This document shows, piece after piece, positions 17,901-27,435 of a stretch of DNA of 64,000 bases. Made by a program: the position numbers and the translations under genes. Every line of letters starts with the position of its first letter. The stretch's first letter is position 1. The DNA lies in the NCBI RefSeq assembly GCF_040549485.1, contig NZ_JBEPTK010000002.1, positions 496,001 to 560,000 of the forward strand, read 5' to 3'. The DNA is from Constrictibacter sp. MBR-5 (GTDB lineage Bacteria; Pseudomonadota; Alphaproteobacteria; JAJUGE01). Below the pieces are notes generated by a model. The model was not told where the DNA came from. It did no database searches and saw only the letters and a program-made list of their open reading frames with translations.

Positions 17901-18906
17901 ACAGCGAGCGAGGGCGGGGATCGGGCAGGGTGCCCTGCTCGGCGGCCTACTGCTGCTCGTCCTGGTGCTGGCCGCAGCCGGACTGACGGTCGGTCCGGTG
18001 ACCATCCCGCCGGGCCGTCTCGTCAGTGCACTGCTCAGTCCCTCGACCCCCGAAGGGATCATCGTCGGCGAGATCCGACTGCCGCGCGTGCTGCTGGCGC
18101 TGCTGGTAGGGGCGACGCTGGCGCTTTCGGGCGCGGCGCTGCAGGGACTGATGCGCAACCCCCTCGCGGAACCCGCGGTTATAGGGACCTCGGGGTTTGC
18201 TGCGCTCGGCGCCGTCATTGCCCTCTATTTCGGCCTTGCCGATCTCTTCCCGATGGCGCAGCCACTGGGCGGTATCGCCGGCGCCCTCATCGGTATCCTG
18301 CTGCTGCGTGCTGTCGCCGGACGCGACGCATCGGTCCTGACGCTGATCCTGGCGGGCGTCGCCCTCGGCAGTCTCGCTGGCGCCGGCGTGTCGCTGGCGC
18401 TGAATCTGGCGCCGAACCCTTTCGCGGCCCTCGAAATCGCCTTCTGGCTGCTCGGTTCGCTCGAAGATCGCAGCTTCCTGCATGTCGGACTGGCTGCGGC
18501 GCCGATGCTGCTCGGTTGCGCGATCCTCCTCGGTTGCGGCCGCGCGCTCGATGCGATGAGCCTGGGCGAAGAGGTGGCGCAGACACTGGGCGTGTCGCTG
18601 CGCGGCGTGCGGGTGCGTGTGATCGTGGGAGTCGGTCTGGGCGTGGGCGCGGCGGTTTCAGTGACAGGTCTGATCGGCTTTCTCGGGCTCGTCGTACCGC
18701 ACCTGATCCGGCCATTCGTCGGCCACCGGCCGGCGTCGGTGCTGCTTCCTTCGGCGCTGGCGGGCGCCGCTCTTCTGCTCGCTGCCGACAGCCTCGTCCG
18801 CCTTGTTCCAACGACAGCCGAGATTAAGGTCGGCGTGGTTACGGCGTTGGTTGGGGTGCCGTTCTTTCTTCTCCTCGTCGTTCGCGCCCGCCGCCGCCTC
18901 GTCTGA
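17887..18906 (+). CDS. btuC: ABC transporter permease, BtuC/FecCD family
   Basis: Inner-membrane permease for vitamin B12 or iron-chelate import, about 339 residues with around ten helices. GTG 17887 overlaps the end of the TonB receptor; the longer frame from 17761 lies inside that gene. Family segments are seen: RLPRVLLALLVGATLALSG, MRNPLAEPAVIGTS, and late GLIGFLGLVVPHLIR, which carries the coupling region for the ATPase. No ATPase or binding protein follows; a BtuD-type ATPase is at 46198 with the second receptor, so the import system may be split between loci. Confidence 0.88.
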   Translation: MRPSEQRARAGIGQGALLGGLLLLVLVLAAAGLTVGPVTIPPGRLVSALLSPSTPEGIIVGEIRLPRVLLALLVGATLALSGAALQGLMRNPLAEPAVIGTSGFAALGAVIALYFGLADLFPMAQPLGGIAGALIGILLLRAVAGRDASVLTLILAGVALGSLAGAGVSLALNLAPNPFAALEIAFWLLGSLEDRSFLHVGLAAAPMLLGCAILLGCGRALDAMSLGEEVAQTLGVSLRGVRVRVIVGVGLGVGAAVSVTGLIGFLGLVVPHLIRPFVGHRPASVLLPSALAGAALLLAADSLVRLVPTTAEIKVGVVTALVGVPFFLLLVVRARRRLV

Positions 18907-19076
18907 GGCAGGTGCGCATCTTTTTTGAGCGTGTCGGAGCCGGAGCGACGAGGTAGACTTGCCCCATGCGCGCCGGCTCAGGTGGACCGTCCATCGCGAA
19001 TAGCCGGCCATGCCTCCGCGAGGCGCCGTTGAGCGCAGATCGGCACTTCAACGCGCCGGCCACGGCCTGACCGCTC

Positions 19077-22000
19077 ATGACCGAAGATCAAATCGCCTGT
19101 CCGGCCTGCGGCACTACCTTTCCGGTCAGCTTCAAGTTCTGCGCGGACTGCGGCCAAAGGCTGGGCGGAGTGGCTCCGCCTCCGCCGGTCGATGTGACGA
19201 CCGACGAACGCCGTGACGTGACGGTCCTTTTCGCCGATGTCAGCGGCTTTACGGCGATGTCGGAGCGGCTCGATCCGGAAACGGTGCATCGGATCATGAA
19301 CGATTGCTTCGATGGGCTCGGCGTCGCGATCGCCGACGAAGGTGGGCACATCGACAAGTATATCGGCGACAACGTGATGGCGCTTTTCGGTGCTCCCGTG
19401 GCGCACGCCGACGATCCCGCACGCGCGGCGCGTGCCGCGCTGTCGATGCAGGCCTATCTCGCTGATTTTGCCGATCGCAATCGAGAAAGGGCGGGCGTGA
19501 TCTTCCGGATGCGGATCGGAATTCACTGCGGGGTCGTCCTGGCGGGGAGGGTCGGCGCGTCCACGCGTCGCGACTATTCGGTGATGGGTGACGTGGTGAA
19601 CTTGGCCTCGCGCCTCGAATCGAACGCCGCTCCTGGCACGATCCTCGTCTCACACGAGATGATGCGGCGCCTCCGCGGGCAGTTCGCATTTGGACCGGTG
19701 CGTCGCCTGGACGTGAAAGGGAAGACCGGGCAGGTGATCGCGCACGAGCTTCTTCGCGAACTGACCGACGCACCCGATCCGTTTGACGAGTGGCCATTCG
19801 TCGGCCGCGCCGACGCGCTTGCGCGGCTCACCGGAAACTGGCGGTCAGGCGCTTTGCCGATGCGCGCGATCGTCTGCGGTCCGTCGGGCATTGGCAAGAC
19901 GAGGCTGGTAAGAACGGCGGCGGCGAGCGCCGGCATGCGGCTGCTCCCTGTATCGGCCCGTCCGGCGACCCGAAGACGGCCGCTGGCGCTGGTTCGCCGC
20001 ATCGTGCAGTCGGTCCGAGCGCACGTGTCTAATACGCCGGTGCCCCGATCGTTCGAAGCGTTCACTGCCGACCTTGCGCCGCTGACCGCCGGTCTGGATC
20101 CCTATCTCGGCGCGCTCTGGTACCTCGCTGCGCCGGACACGCTGGCGGTCCGGCCGCCGGATCCGGACCCGAGGACGCTGCGTCGCACTCTGGGGGAGGG
20201 CTTCGGGCGATTGCTCGCCAATCTTCGTCGGCACGACGACCGCCTCGTCCTGTTCCTCGACTCCTTCGACGATTGCGACGAGGCCTCGGCCCTCCTGCTG
20301 CACGATTTGCCGGAAGCGGACACGGAGCCGCTGCCGCCGATCGTGACTGCGGTCCGCGCAGCGCCGTCGCCGGCGGCACCCGACGACGTGCTCGTGGTTC
20401 AGCTGCCGCCGCTGACCCCCTGTGAGTCCGAGCAACTGCTCGATCGGCTCGATTATGCCCAGGCGCTGTCGCCCGCACTTCGGGAAGACGTTCTCCGACG
20501 GGCGGAGGGGATCCCGCTTTACCTCCGGGAGATGTTGCTGAAGCTGGTCGATGCTGGCGTCCTTCGCCGCTCAGGAGCCGAATGGGAGTCCGATCCGACG
20601 GCGTCGGCTGTGATCCTGCCGGAATCCCTGTTCGGCGCGCTCGTGGCGCGGGCTGACGCTTTGGAGCCGCGCCTGAAGCGGCTCCTGCTGGAATGCGCCG
20701 TGCAGGGTCCGGAGTTCGATGCGGCGGTCACGGCGGCCGTCGCAGAAGCCGCGCGCGGCGAAACGGCCGACACGGGGGAATCGCTGCGCCGTCTCGCCGA
20801 ACGCGATCTGGTCGAGCAGGATCCGAGCCAAGCGGGGCGGTGGTACTTCCGTCAGACACTGATGCAGGCGGCCTGCTACGAGACCTTGCTGCTGAGCGAG
20901 CGTCGTCGCCTTCATCGCGAAACCGGCCTCGCGCTCGCGGCGACCGCCGGTGGCGTCGAGGCCGTCGCGCCGGAGTTGCTGGCACTTCATTTCGAAGCGG
21001 CAGAGGCGTGGGCCGATGCTGCAGCGGCCAACGTCCGTGCCGGCATCCGGGCTGCCGGCCTTTTCGCGAACGCCGACGCGGGGGACCGCTTCGCGAAGGC
21101 CATCGCACAGTCGGCATCGGCAGGAGGCCCTGCCGCGGCGACAGCGTTCGCGGCGCACGATGCAGCCGCACGCCTCCGCTTACGGCTCGGTGCCTACGAC
21201 GAGGTCGAGCAGCACGCCGCATCCATGGCGATGCATGCGGATGGTCCTGCTCAGCATGCTGCCGCGCTGCGCCACCTTGCGGCAGCGTGCGCCAGTACCG
21301 GCCGTGCGGAGGCCGCGGCCCAACATCTGACCGAAGCGGTGGCCATGCTCGACGAGCATAATGGTGGTCATGTCGAGGTTCTGAGAGACCTCTACTTCGA
21401 TCTCGCTCATGTCGAACTGCGGGCGGCGCGTCTATCCCAGGCACTCGACCATGCGGCGCGTTCGCGTCGTCTGTGTGATCCCTCAGATCGGCCCGCGCTG
21501 GTGCGCCTGGACATCCTGGACGGAAGGCTCGCACATACCGGCGGCCGGTTTGCGGAGGCCGCTGCACATTTCCGGGCGGCACTCGCGGCAGCCGAGGTCC
21601 TGGGAAGCCTCTCGGAGCAGGCGCGGGCCTGCAATTACATGGGCGATGCCGCCAGGGATGTCGGCAACTATGAGGACGCGGATCAACTCTTCCGACGGGC
21701 CCTCGAACTGTGGAGACGCATCGGCGACGCCGAAGGCGTGGCGGGCGCGCAGAACAATCTCGCAAACCTTGCCATGAGCCGCGGCGACCTGGAGGGCGCG
21801 GCGCATCGGCATCGGCTGGCGCTGCACGCATTCGAGGAGATCGGGAACGTCAATGGTGCGGCCCTCGCGCGCGCCAATCTGGCGATCCTCGCCTTAGAGA
21901 ATGGCCGGCCGGACGAGGCCATAGCCGAAGCTGGCCGTAGCTTGGCGCTTCTAGACGATCTCGGAACGGCACTGCTGCACGCCTTGACGCGCGTGGTTCT

Positions 22001-22391
22001 TGGGGAGGGGCATCTGGCGGCAGGTGCATGGGACGAGGCCGAACGCGTGTTCCGCGGGGTCCTTGATTCGGAACCTCCGCCGCTCGCGGTGGCTGGTGCC
22101 GAACGAGGACTGGGCCGCATCGCGCTCGCCCGCGGCGACGCCGGAGCTGCACGTGAGAGACTGGAGATCGCATTTGCAGCCTTCGGTCGCCTCGAACGAA
22201 AGCAGGAGGCTGCGCGAACGCTCCTCGATCTCGCCGAGGCCCGACACCGGCTCGGCCAGATCGATGAGGCTCGCGACACCGTTGCTTCGGCGATAGAGGG
22301 CTTCGATCGGCTCGGCGCGACGGCGGATGCCGCCCGTGCTCGCTCTCTCGCCCTGCGGCTGAGACAGACGGCGGCCGATCTCAGAAGTTGA
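19077..22391 (+). CDS. Class III nucleotide cyclase domain-AAA ATPase-TPR signalling protein
   Basis: A 1104-residue multidomain protein. It begins with a zinc-ribbon-like pair (C8-x2-C11, C22-x2-C25), then a class III adenylate/guanylate cyclase domain with metal Asp54 (FADVSGFT) and Asp98 (DKYIGDN), then an ATPase with Walker A CGPSGIGKT at about residues 266-274. The C-terminal half contains TPR-like repeats with tandem helix pairs. Such proteins are usual in alphaproteobacteria; whether the domain still makes cAMP depends on residues I cannot score here. The gene stands alone, and its stop overlaps the convergent downstream gene by 11 bases. Confidence 0.82.
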   Translation: MTEDQIACPACGTTFPVSFKFCADCGQRLGGVAPPPPVDVTTDERRDVTVLFADVSGFTAMSERLDPETVHRIMNDCFDGLGVAIADEGGHIDKYIGDNVMALFGAPVAHADDPARAARAALSMQAYLADFADRNRERAGVIFRMRIGIHCGVVLAGRVGASTRRDYSVMGDVVNLASRLESNAAPGTILVSHEMMRRLRGQFAFGPVRRLDVKGKTGQVIAHELLRELTDAPDPFDEWPFVGRADALARLTGNWRSGALPMRAIVCGPSGIGKTRLVRTAAASAGMRLLPVSARPATRRRPLALVRRIVQSVRAHVSNTPVPRSFEAFTADLAPLTAGLDPYLGALWYLAAPDTLAVRPPDPDPRTLRRTLGEGFGRLLANLRRHDDRLVLFLDSFDDCDEASALLLHDLPEADTEPLPPIVTAVRAAPSPAAPDDVLVVQLPPLTPCESEQLLDRLDYAQALSPALREDVLRRAEGIPLYLREMLLKLVDAGVLRRSGAEWESDPTASAVILPESLFGALVARADALEPRLKRLLLECAVQGPEFDAAVTAAVAEAARGETADTGESLRRLAERDLVEQDPSQAGRWYFRQTLMQAACYETLLLSERRRLHRETGLALAATAGGVEAVAPELLALHFEAAEAWADAAAANVRAGIRAAGLFANADAGDRFAKAIAQSASAGGPAAATAFAAHDAAARLRLRLGAYDEVEQHAASMAMHADGPAQHAAALRHLAAACASTGRAEAAAQHLTEAVAMLDEHNGGHVEVLRDLYFDLAHVELRAARLSQALDHAARSRRLCDPSDRPALVRLDILDGRLAHTGGRFAEAAAHFRAALAAAEVLGSLSEQARACNYMGDAARDVGNYEDADQLFRRALELWRRIGDAEGVAGAQNNLANLAMSRGDLEGAAHRHRLALHAFEEIGNVNGAALARANLAILALENGRPDEAIAEAGRSLALLDDLGTALLHALTRVVLGEGHLAAGAWDEAERVFRGVLDSEPPPLAVAGAERGLGRIALARGDAGAARERLEIAFAAFGRLERKQEAARTLLDLAEARHRLGQIDEARDTVASAIEGFDRLGATADAARARSLALRLRQTAADLRS

Positions 22392-23208
22392 AGCCGATAC
22401 CGATATAGGCGGCATCCTCGCCCCAGTCGTCCGACCGTACGAAGGCGAGGCTGGCGCCATAGCCGCGCGCATCCCGCCACTGCACACCCACTGAAAAGGG
22501 GGTGCGGTCGTAGACATCGTCTTTGCCGGACACTTCGCCCACCAGATGCAGGTCGTGGGGCAGGGCGACCTCCATTCCGCCGTAAGCGATCGAGCCGTTG
22601 CGCTCCTTTACGTCCGGGTCCTGCCACAGCTGCCGGAAACCCACATGGAACCGTACGCCGCGGACCACACCCTCCGGGTCCAGGTCGAAGCCCTTCGAAG
22701 CGGCGACGAACAACTGCTCCTGTCGCAGGTACTCGTCGCCCGCACGGAACATGCCGCCGATACTCACCTCGGGAAGGATGCCCTCGTCCTTTAGGAGACG
22801 GAGGCGGACATTGCCCTGTCCGGCGCCCATCGTCCTGTTCGCACCCGACAGTCCGTCATCCCCCGGGCCGGGGCCGCCGTCGCCGGTCGGAACGCCATAG
22901 ACGCCAATCCCGTAGACGCCGAGTTCCAGCCAGTCCGCAGCCCCTACGGTGGCGAGAACGGCATGCGAGACGACGGTCTCGCCGCCGATATCGAAGATCA
23001 GCGCGCAGGATTGAAGGGAGATGTCTCCGGCGTTCGCGGTTCCGGACGTCGGATTCAGGAACATCCCCGTCTGGCCAGAGTAGGTGATGAGTCCCCTGCC
23101 GCCCGAATAGCCTTCGGTGCGGTCCGCATCGTCGCGTCCGAACATCGCAGCGGACGCGACGAAGGACTGAGAGACTAATGCCGTGGCAAGGACTGCCGCG
23201 CGGATCAT
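22381..23208 (-). CDS. Exported envelope protein, YjbH-like beta-barrel
   Basis: About 275 residues with an N-terminal signal peptide (AVLATALVSQSFVASA) and repeated amphipathic strands (GLITYSGQTGMFLNPTSG, GVYGIGVYGVP) ending in IGIGFNF, an outer-membrane-barrel-type terminus. The early strand pattern recalls YjbH-type exopolysaccharide-associated outer-membrane proteins, from memory. ATG 23208 has GGAG at ideal spacing; ATG 23214 two codons earlier is an alternative. It is convergent with the cyclase gene. The role is unknown. Confidence 0.6.
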   Translation of the reverse strand: MIRAAVLATALVSQSFVASAAMFGRDDADRTEGYSGGRGLITYSGQTGMFLNPTSGTANAGDISLQSCALIFDIGGETVVSHAVLATVGAADWLELGVYGIGVYGVPTGDGGPGPGDDGLSGANRTMGAGQGNVRLRLLKDEGILPEVSIGGMFRAGDEYLRQEQLFVAASKGFDLDPEGVVRGVRFHVGFRQLWQDPDVKERNGSIAYGGMEVALPHDLHLVGEVSGKDDVYDRTPFSVGVQWRDARGYGASLAFVRSDDWGEDAAYIGIGFNF

Positions 23209-23316
23209 GGTCATCTCCGATCCCCCTGTTCGAGTACCCTACTACAAGGTCTCGCCGTGTGTAACTGCGCCGGAATCTCAAGGGGATCCAAGTGCCGGGC
23301 GTCATACGCCGATACG

Positions 23317-24057
23317 TCACATGCCGACTCTGCCGAGGGCGGGCAGCTTCACTGCTGGGCGCCGGATATCGAGGCCGACGACGGCGCCCAGCAGGCTGAA
23401 CTCAAGCCCCTCGATCCAGCCGACGGTCAAGGTGAGGTAGCCGCCGAGCGTCATTCGGAAGCCCGTGCCGGAGGGAGTGGGCGCCAGCCATCGCCCGTGA
23501 TGCGGATAGTCCTTTCCGATTGCCGTCGGGGGCAGGGCTTTGCGTATTTCGGGCACAGCTTCCATCACCGCGGCGACGAAGGTGTTAGAGTTGGGGCCGG
23601 GCCAAGCCCTGTAATCGCCGTACTCGCTATACGAGTAGCTGGCGATCGCTGCCTTCATCTTCGGGATCAGGCGGGCCGCCGATTCTCCGTCGGCGGCATA
23701 GACGAGTTCTGGATACCTGCCGAACCAGCGGCCGTCGGCGACGAAGCCGTTCACCCGGATGGGCTGGCCCCAGGCCGTATAGTCATAGCGTGTGTAGGCG
23801 TCTTCGCCAGCGTCCTTGATGACGATCCAGGTGTGGGTTGCGAAGATGCCGCGCCAGCGGACGGTGCGCGCAGCGAATATGCGCACGACGGCCGGCGTGT
23901 TCCGCGCCGCCGCCGGCAGCAGGCCGGAACTCGACCGATCGGCTGCTCGCCAGTCGACGCCGTGGTCCCGGGCGAAATAGACCCCCGCCGCCAAACCAAT
24001 GGGCAGCACGAAAAGGATGGCGAACGCGAGAAGCGCAGTGCGCAGGAGGTCCAGCAT
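23317..24057 (-). CDS. DUF3750-like membrane-anchored protein
   Basis: A 246-residue protein with one N-terminal membrane segment (LLRTALLAFAILFVLPIGLAAG minus its ends) and a periplasmic remainder. The stretch RTVRWRGIFATHTWIVIK followed by RYDYTAWG is what I recall of the DUF3750 family, whose function is not established. A His-Trp pair and a conserved Cys-less architecture are visible but no catalytic triad can be assigned. Same strand as the barrel gene downstream, separated by about 100 bases with no other gene. Confidence 0.6.
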   Translation of the reverse strand: MLDLLRTALLAFAILFVLPIGLAAGVYFARDHGVDWRAADRSSSGLLPAAARNTPAVVRIFAARTVRWRGIFATHTWIVIKDAGEDAYTRYDYTAWGQPIRVNGFVADGRWFGRYPELVYAADGESAARLIPKMKAAIASYSYSEYGDYRAWPGPNSNTFVAAVMEAVPEIRKALPPTAIGKDYPHHGRWLAPTPSGTGFRMTLGGYLTLTVGWIEGLEFSLLGAVVGLDIRRPAVKLPALGRVGM

Positions 24058-24256
24058 GCAGGAGGGGCTCGGGTGACGGAATCCGCATCGAACGCATGCA
24101 GAGATGGTGCCGCATCGGTCGGAATCCGAGCCGCCGCGAGGTGCGGCTGCCGCCCTCGTGCATCATGGCACGCGCCTTGCTGATTCGGAACTGCCGGAGG
24201 GGCGGCGGCATCGGCCGTACCACCTGACGGCAGACCCCTAGCGGACCGAGGTGATC

Positions 24257-25378
24257 ATGTCGCGGTACCAGACCCATGCCGAGGATTGCGGCGAGATCCT
24301 GAAGGAGGAACTGGCTGCCGGCCGGCTCGGGCGGCGTCAGTTGCTCGGCCTGATGGCGGCGCTCGGCGCGACGACAGCACTCGGCGGTCTGGGCGGCCGC
24401 GCGGCGTCGGCTGCCTCAGGCGAACTCGTGCTGTGCAACTGGGGCGGCGATGCCGTCAAGGCGTTCACCGAGGCCTTCAAAGCCCACTACGACAGCGGTT
24501 CGCCGCTCAAGATGGTGGTCGAAGGCGGCGGTCCCTCGTCGGGGAAGGTCCGCGCGATGGTCGAAGCCAAGAACGTCATCTGGGACGTTTGCGATTCAGG
24601 TGCCGGCGACTCCATCGTCATGGGCAAGGCCGGCGTCCTGGAGGAGATGGATTACGCGATTATCGACAAGGCGAAGATGATCCCAGGCTTCGCGTACGAG
24701 ACCGGCTGCATCAACTACACGTTCGGTGTCGTGCTCGCCTACAACGCAGAGAAGTACAAGGACAATCCGCCGAAGACGATGGCCGACTTCTTCGACCTGA
24801 AGAAGTATCCGGGACGGCGCATGCTGCGGAAGCGCGCGCTCGCTATGCTGGAATGCGCCCTGCTCGCCGACGGCGTGCCCATGGACAAGATCTATCCGAT
24901 CGATGTCGACAGCGCTCTGAAGAAGATCGGCTCGATAAAGGCGGAATCGCTCTACTGGAGCAGCGGTGCCGAGAGCCAGCAGCTGCTGCGCAGCGGCGAG
25001 TGCGACATGGGCCTGCTCTGGCACACGCGCGCCCACCTGCTGAAGCGCGACAGCGACGGCCGCATCGACTGGACCTTCAACCAGGGCATCCTGCACCCTG
25101 GCATGTGGATCGTCCCGAAAGGCAATCCTGCCGGCAAGAAGGCCGCCATGGAGGCCATTGCCAGCATGCAGGCCCCGGAAGGTCAGGTGAAGCTGCTGGA
25201 ACTCATGGCGAACGGCCCCGCCAATCCGGCGGCCACCGCCTTGGTCCCGGCGGAACTGAAGCCGATCAACCCCTCCGACCCCGCCAACCAGAAGGTGATG
25301 CTGGCTTCCGACGGCCGATGGTGGGGTGAGCACAGTCCGACCGTCGAGCAGAAGTACGCGGACCTTATCAGTTCCTGA
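24257..25378 (+). CDS. ABC-type extracellular solute-binding protein (PotD-like), Tat signal
   Basis: Periplasmic receptor of the polyamine-like ABC group, 373 residues from ATG 24257 (GAGG six bases upstream). It has a twin-arginine signal, GRRQLLGLMAALGATTALGG, then a mature sequence starting with LVLCNWGGDAVKAF, the usual PotD-like opening. The 199 bases upstream hold no gene. No permease or ATPase is adjacent, so it is an orphan receptor here; it is followed by a flavin monooxygenase on the same strand, which suggests uptake and oxidation of one organic N- or S-compound. This link is inference. Confidence 0.82.
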   Translation: MSRYQTHAEDCGEILKEELAAGRLGRRQLLGLMAALGATTALGGLGGRAASAASGELVLCNWGGDAVKAFTEAFKAHYDSGSPLKMVVEGGGPSSGKVRAMVEAKNVIWDVCDSGAGDSIVMGKAGVLEEMDYAIIDKAKMIPGFAYETGCINYTFGVVLAYNAEKYKDNPPKTMADFFDLKKYPGRRMLRKRALAMLECALLADGVPMDKIYPIDVDSALKKIGSIKAESLYWSSGAESQQLLRSGECDMGLLWHTRAHLLKRDSDGRIDWTFNQGILHPGMWIVPKGNPAGKKAAMEAIASMQAPEGQVKLLELMANGPANPAATALVPAELKPINPSDPANQKVMLASDGRWWGEHSPTVEQKYADLISS

Positions 25379-25427
25379 ACAGCCTCCGCACCGACACTCT
25401 GTCCGGTCTTCATCGGAGATACGAAAG

Positions 25428-26738
25428 ATGCAAGCGAAGCCTTTCCACCTCGGGTGGTTTCTCCAGGGCTCCAGCGTCCAAGCGTGGGGCGAGCCCTGGA
25501 CCGGGAATATCGGCACCGAGTGGATGGTGCCGGAGTTCTTCGTCGGGATGGCGCGCGAACTCGAGCGGGCGGGCTTCGATTATCTGCTGATCGAGGATTC
25601 CTCTTATGTTGGCGAGAGTTACGGAGGGTCGCGGGAGGTTTATCTGAAGTACGGCCTGTCGGTGCCGCGCCAGGATCCATCGGTCGTGGCGGCGCTGATG
25701 ACGGCGGCCACCTCGCGAATCGGCATCGTGCCAACCTTTGCCACCTTCGCCTATCCGCCCTACCTGCTGGCGCGGCTCGTCGCCACCCTCGACCAAGTAT
25801 CGTCCGGCCGGATCGGGTGGAACGCCGTCACCGGCAGTTCAGACATGGCTGCCCGCAATTTCGGGCTCGACGGTCTGCCGGAGCACGACCTCCGCTACGA
25901 CATGGCGGACGAGTATATGGAGGTCGTGAACGGGCTATGGGGGTCGTGGGAGCCGGGGGCGATCGTCGCCGACCGAGAAACCGGAGTCCTCGTCGATCAC
26001 ACCAAGGTCCATTCGATCGACCATGAGGGGAAGTTCTTCAGGTCCCGCGGCCCGCTGAACTCCGGACCATGCCCACAAGGGCGGCCCGTCATCGCCCAGG
26101 CGGGCGGTTCGCCACGTGGCCGCCAGTTTGCGTCCAAGCATGCCGACACCATCGTGACGCATGTGAAGGGCATCGCCGCGATGCGCGAGTATCGCGACGA
26201 CATCCGGGCGCGCATGGTCGCGCACGGCCGCAACCCGGACGACTGCAAGGTGCTCTTTCTCGTAGCGCCCATCCTCGGGGAGACCGAGGCCGACGCGATC
26301 GAGAAGAAGAAGCTGCGTGAGATGAGGGCGGAGACGCACATCGCTCAGCGGCTCGCCCATTTCAGCAAGATCACAAATATCGACTTCGCCCAGTTCGACC
26401 TCGACCAGCCGCTCGGCAAGCTGACGACGAACGGCCACCAGCAGAGCCTCGACATGTTCCTGAAGAAGGCCGGCGGCAGGACGCTGCGCCAGACCATGAC
26501 CGAGGGGAGCACCGAACTTTCGGTTGAACTGGTCGGCACGGCCGATTCGGTGGCGGCACGGATGAGCGAGGTGATGCAGGAAGTCGGCGGCGACGGCTAT
26601 CTGATCTCGCTGCCGAACGTCAGCCGGCGTGTCGTCGCGGAGATCACCGACGGCCTGGTGCCGGCGCTGCAGGCGCGCGGTCTCGCCCGCACGGCCTACA
26701 GCCACGCCCAGTTTCGCGACAATCTGCTGGAATACTGA
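25428..26738 (+). CDS. LLM-class FMN-dependent monooxygenase (NtaA/SnaA/DszA type)
   Basis: A 436-residue member of the luciferase-like flavin monooxygenases, which use reduced FMN supplied by a reductase. ATG 25428 is preceded by CGGAG. Features include an N-terminal FHLGWFLQGSS, GFDYLLIEDS, TFATFAYPPYLLARLVATLD and GRIGWNAVTGSS, which closely follow the nitrilotriacetate monooxygenase A pattern. No flavin reductase lies nearby. It is 49 bases after the PotD-like receptor and may be co-transcribed. The substrate cannot be told from sequence. Confidence 0.87.
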   Translation: MQAKPFHLGWFLQGSSVQAWGEPWTGNIGTEWMVPEFFVGMARELERAGFDYLLIEDSSYVGESYGGSREVYLKYGLSVPRQDPSVVAALMTAATSRIGIVPTFATFAYPPYLLARLVATLDQVSSGRIGWNAVTGSSDMAARNFGLDGLPEHDLRYDMADEYMEVVNGLWGSWEPGAIVADRETGVLVDHTKVHSIDHEGKFFRSRGPLNSGPCPQGRPVIAQAGGSPRGRQFASKHADTIVTHVKGIAAMREYRDDIRARMVAHGRNPDDCKVLFLVAPILGETEADAIEKKKLREMRAETHIAQRLAHFSKITNIDFAQFDLDQPLGKLTTNGHQQSLDMFLKKAGGRTLRQTMTEGSTELSVELVGTADSVAARMSEVMQEVGGDGYLISLPNVSRRVVAEITDGLVPALQARGLARTAYSHAQFRDNLLEY

Positions 26739-26741
26739 TGC

Positions 26742-27332
26742 TTATGGCCGCACGTTCACCTGCTCGATCCGTCGGCCCGCCGGCCCGAGGCAGGTGATGC
26801 GCGTGATGCTGCCGCAGTCGACGGCGAAGGCCTGTGCCTTGGCCGGCGGCATGTCGAGGGCGTGGGCGAGGGCGGCGCGGATCACGCCGGCGTGGGTACA
26901 CACGATGAGGGGAACATCGGATCCCACCGCATTGTGGCCCTCGATCCCGCCCGCCACACGGGCGCACATCGCGGCAAAGCTTTCGCCGCCGGGCGGCGCC
27001 TTCTCGGCGTAGTCGTGGATCGTCCAGGACGATAGGGCCGGTATGTCCGCGTAGCGCCGGCCCTCCCAGTCGCCGAAGGACTGCTCCAGGAATTCCGGCG
27101 CCGGATCAGGGTCAGCCTGCGGGCCGCCCGCCGCGCGAATGGCGGCCATCGTCTGGCGGCAGCGGGCGAGGGGGCTCGACAGGACCTGCGCCGTCGTCGG
27201 CAGCGAAGCGGCCAGCGCGGCGGTCCGCGCCGGATCCGGCTTCGCGATGGGTGGATCGAGCCGCCCGCACAGCGTCCCCTCCGTCCCGGCGGCAGGCAGG
27301 TGTCTTAGCCAGATCCAGCTGACCGGAGTCAT
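26742..27332 (-). CDS. cobC: Histidine phosphatase, probable alpha-ribazole phosphatase
   Basis: A 196-residue phosphoglycerate-mutase-fold phosphatase from ATG 27332; a longer frame upstream is not protein-like and would overlap the cobT start. Catalytic motif WLRH near residue 10, GRLD afterwards, acid residue in EQSFGDWEGR and second His in CTHAGVIRA. It is divergent from cobT by about 100 bases, so removal of phosphate from alpha-ribazole phosphate in cobalamin assembly is the likely role. The RHG triplet is RHL here, a mild departure. A general phosphatase is the alternative. Confidence 0.72.
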   Translation of the reverse strand: MTPVSWIWLRHLPAAGTEGTLCGRLDPPIAKPDPARTAALAASLPTTAQVLSSPLARCRQTMAAIRAAGGPQADPDPAPEFLEQSFGDWEGRRYADIPALSSWTIHDYAEKAPPGGESFAAMCARVAGGIEGHNAVGSDVPLIVCTHAGVIRAALAHALDMPPAKAQAFAVDCGSITRITCLGPAGRRIEQVNVRP

Positions 27333-27435
27333 TGCGGCATCCGTTTCTCTCCTTGCCGCCACCCTATGCCACGGCCGGCAATGCCAATATGGTCGATGCC
27401 TATTCCAGTCACCATTCCCCGCGGTTCTCATCTCC

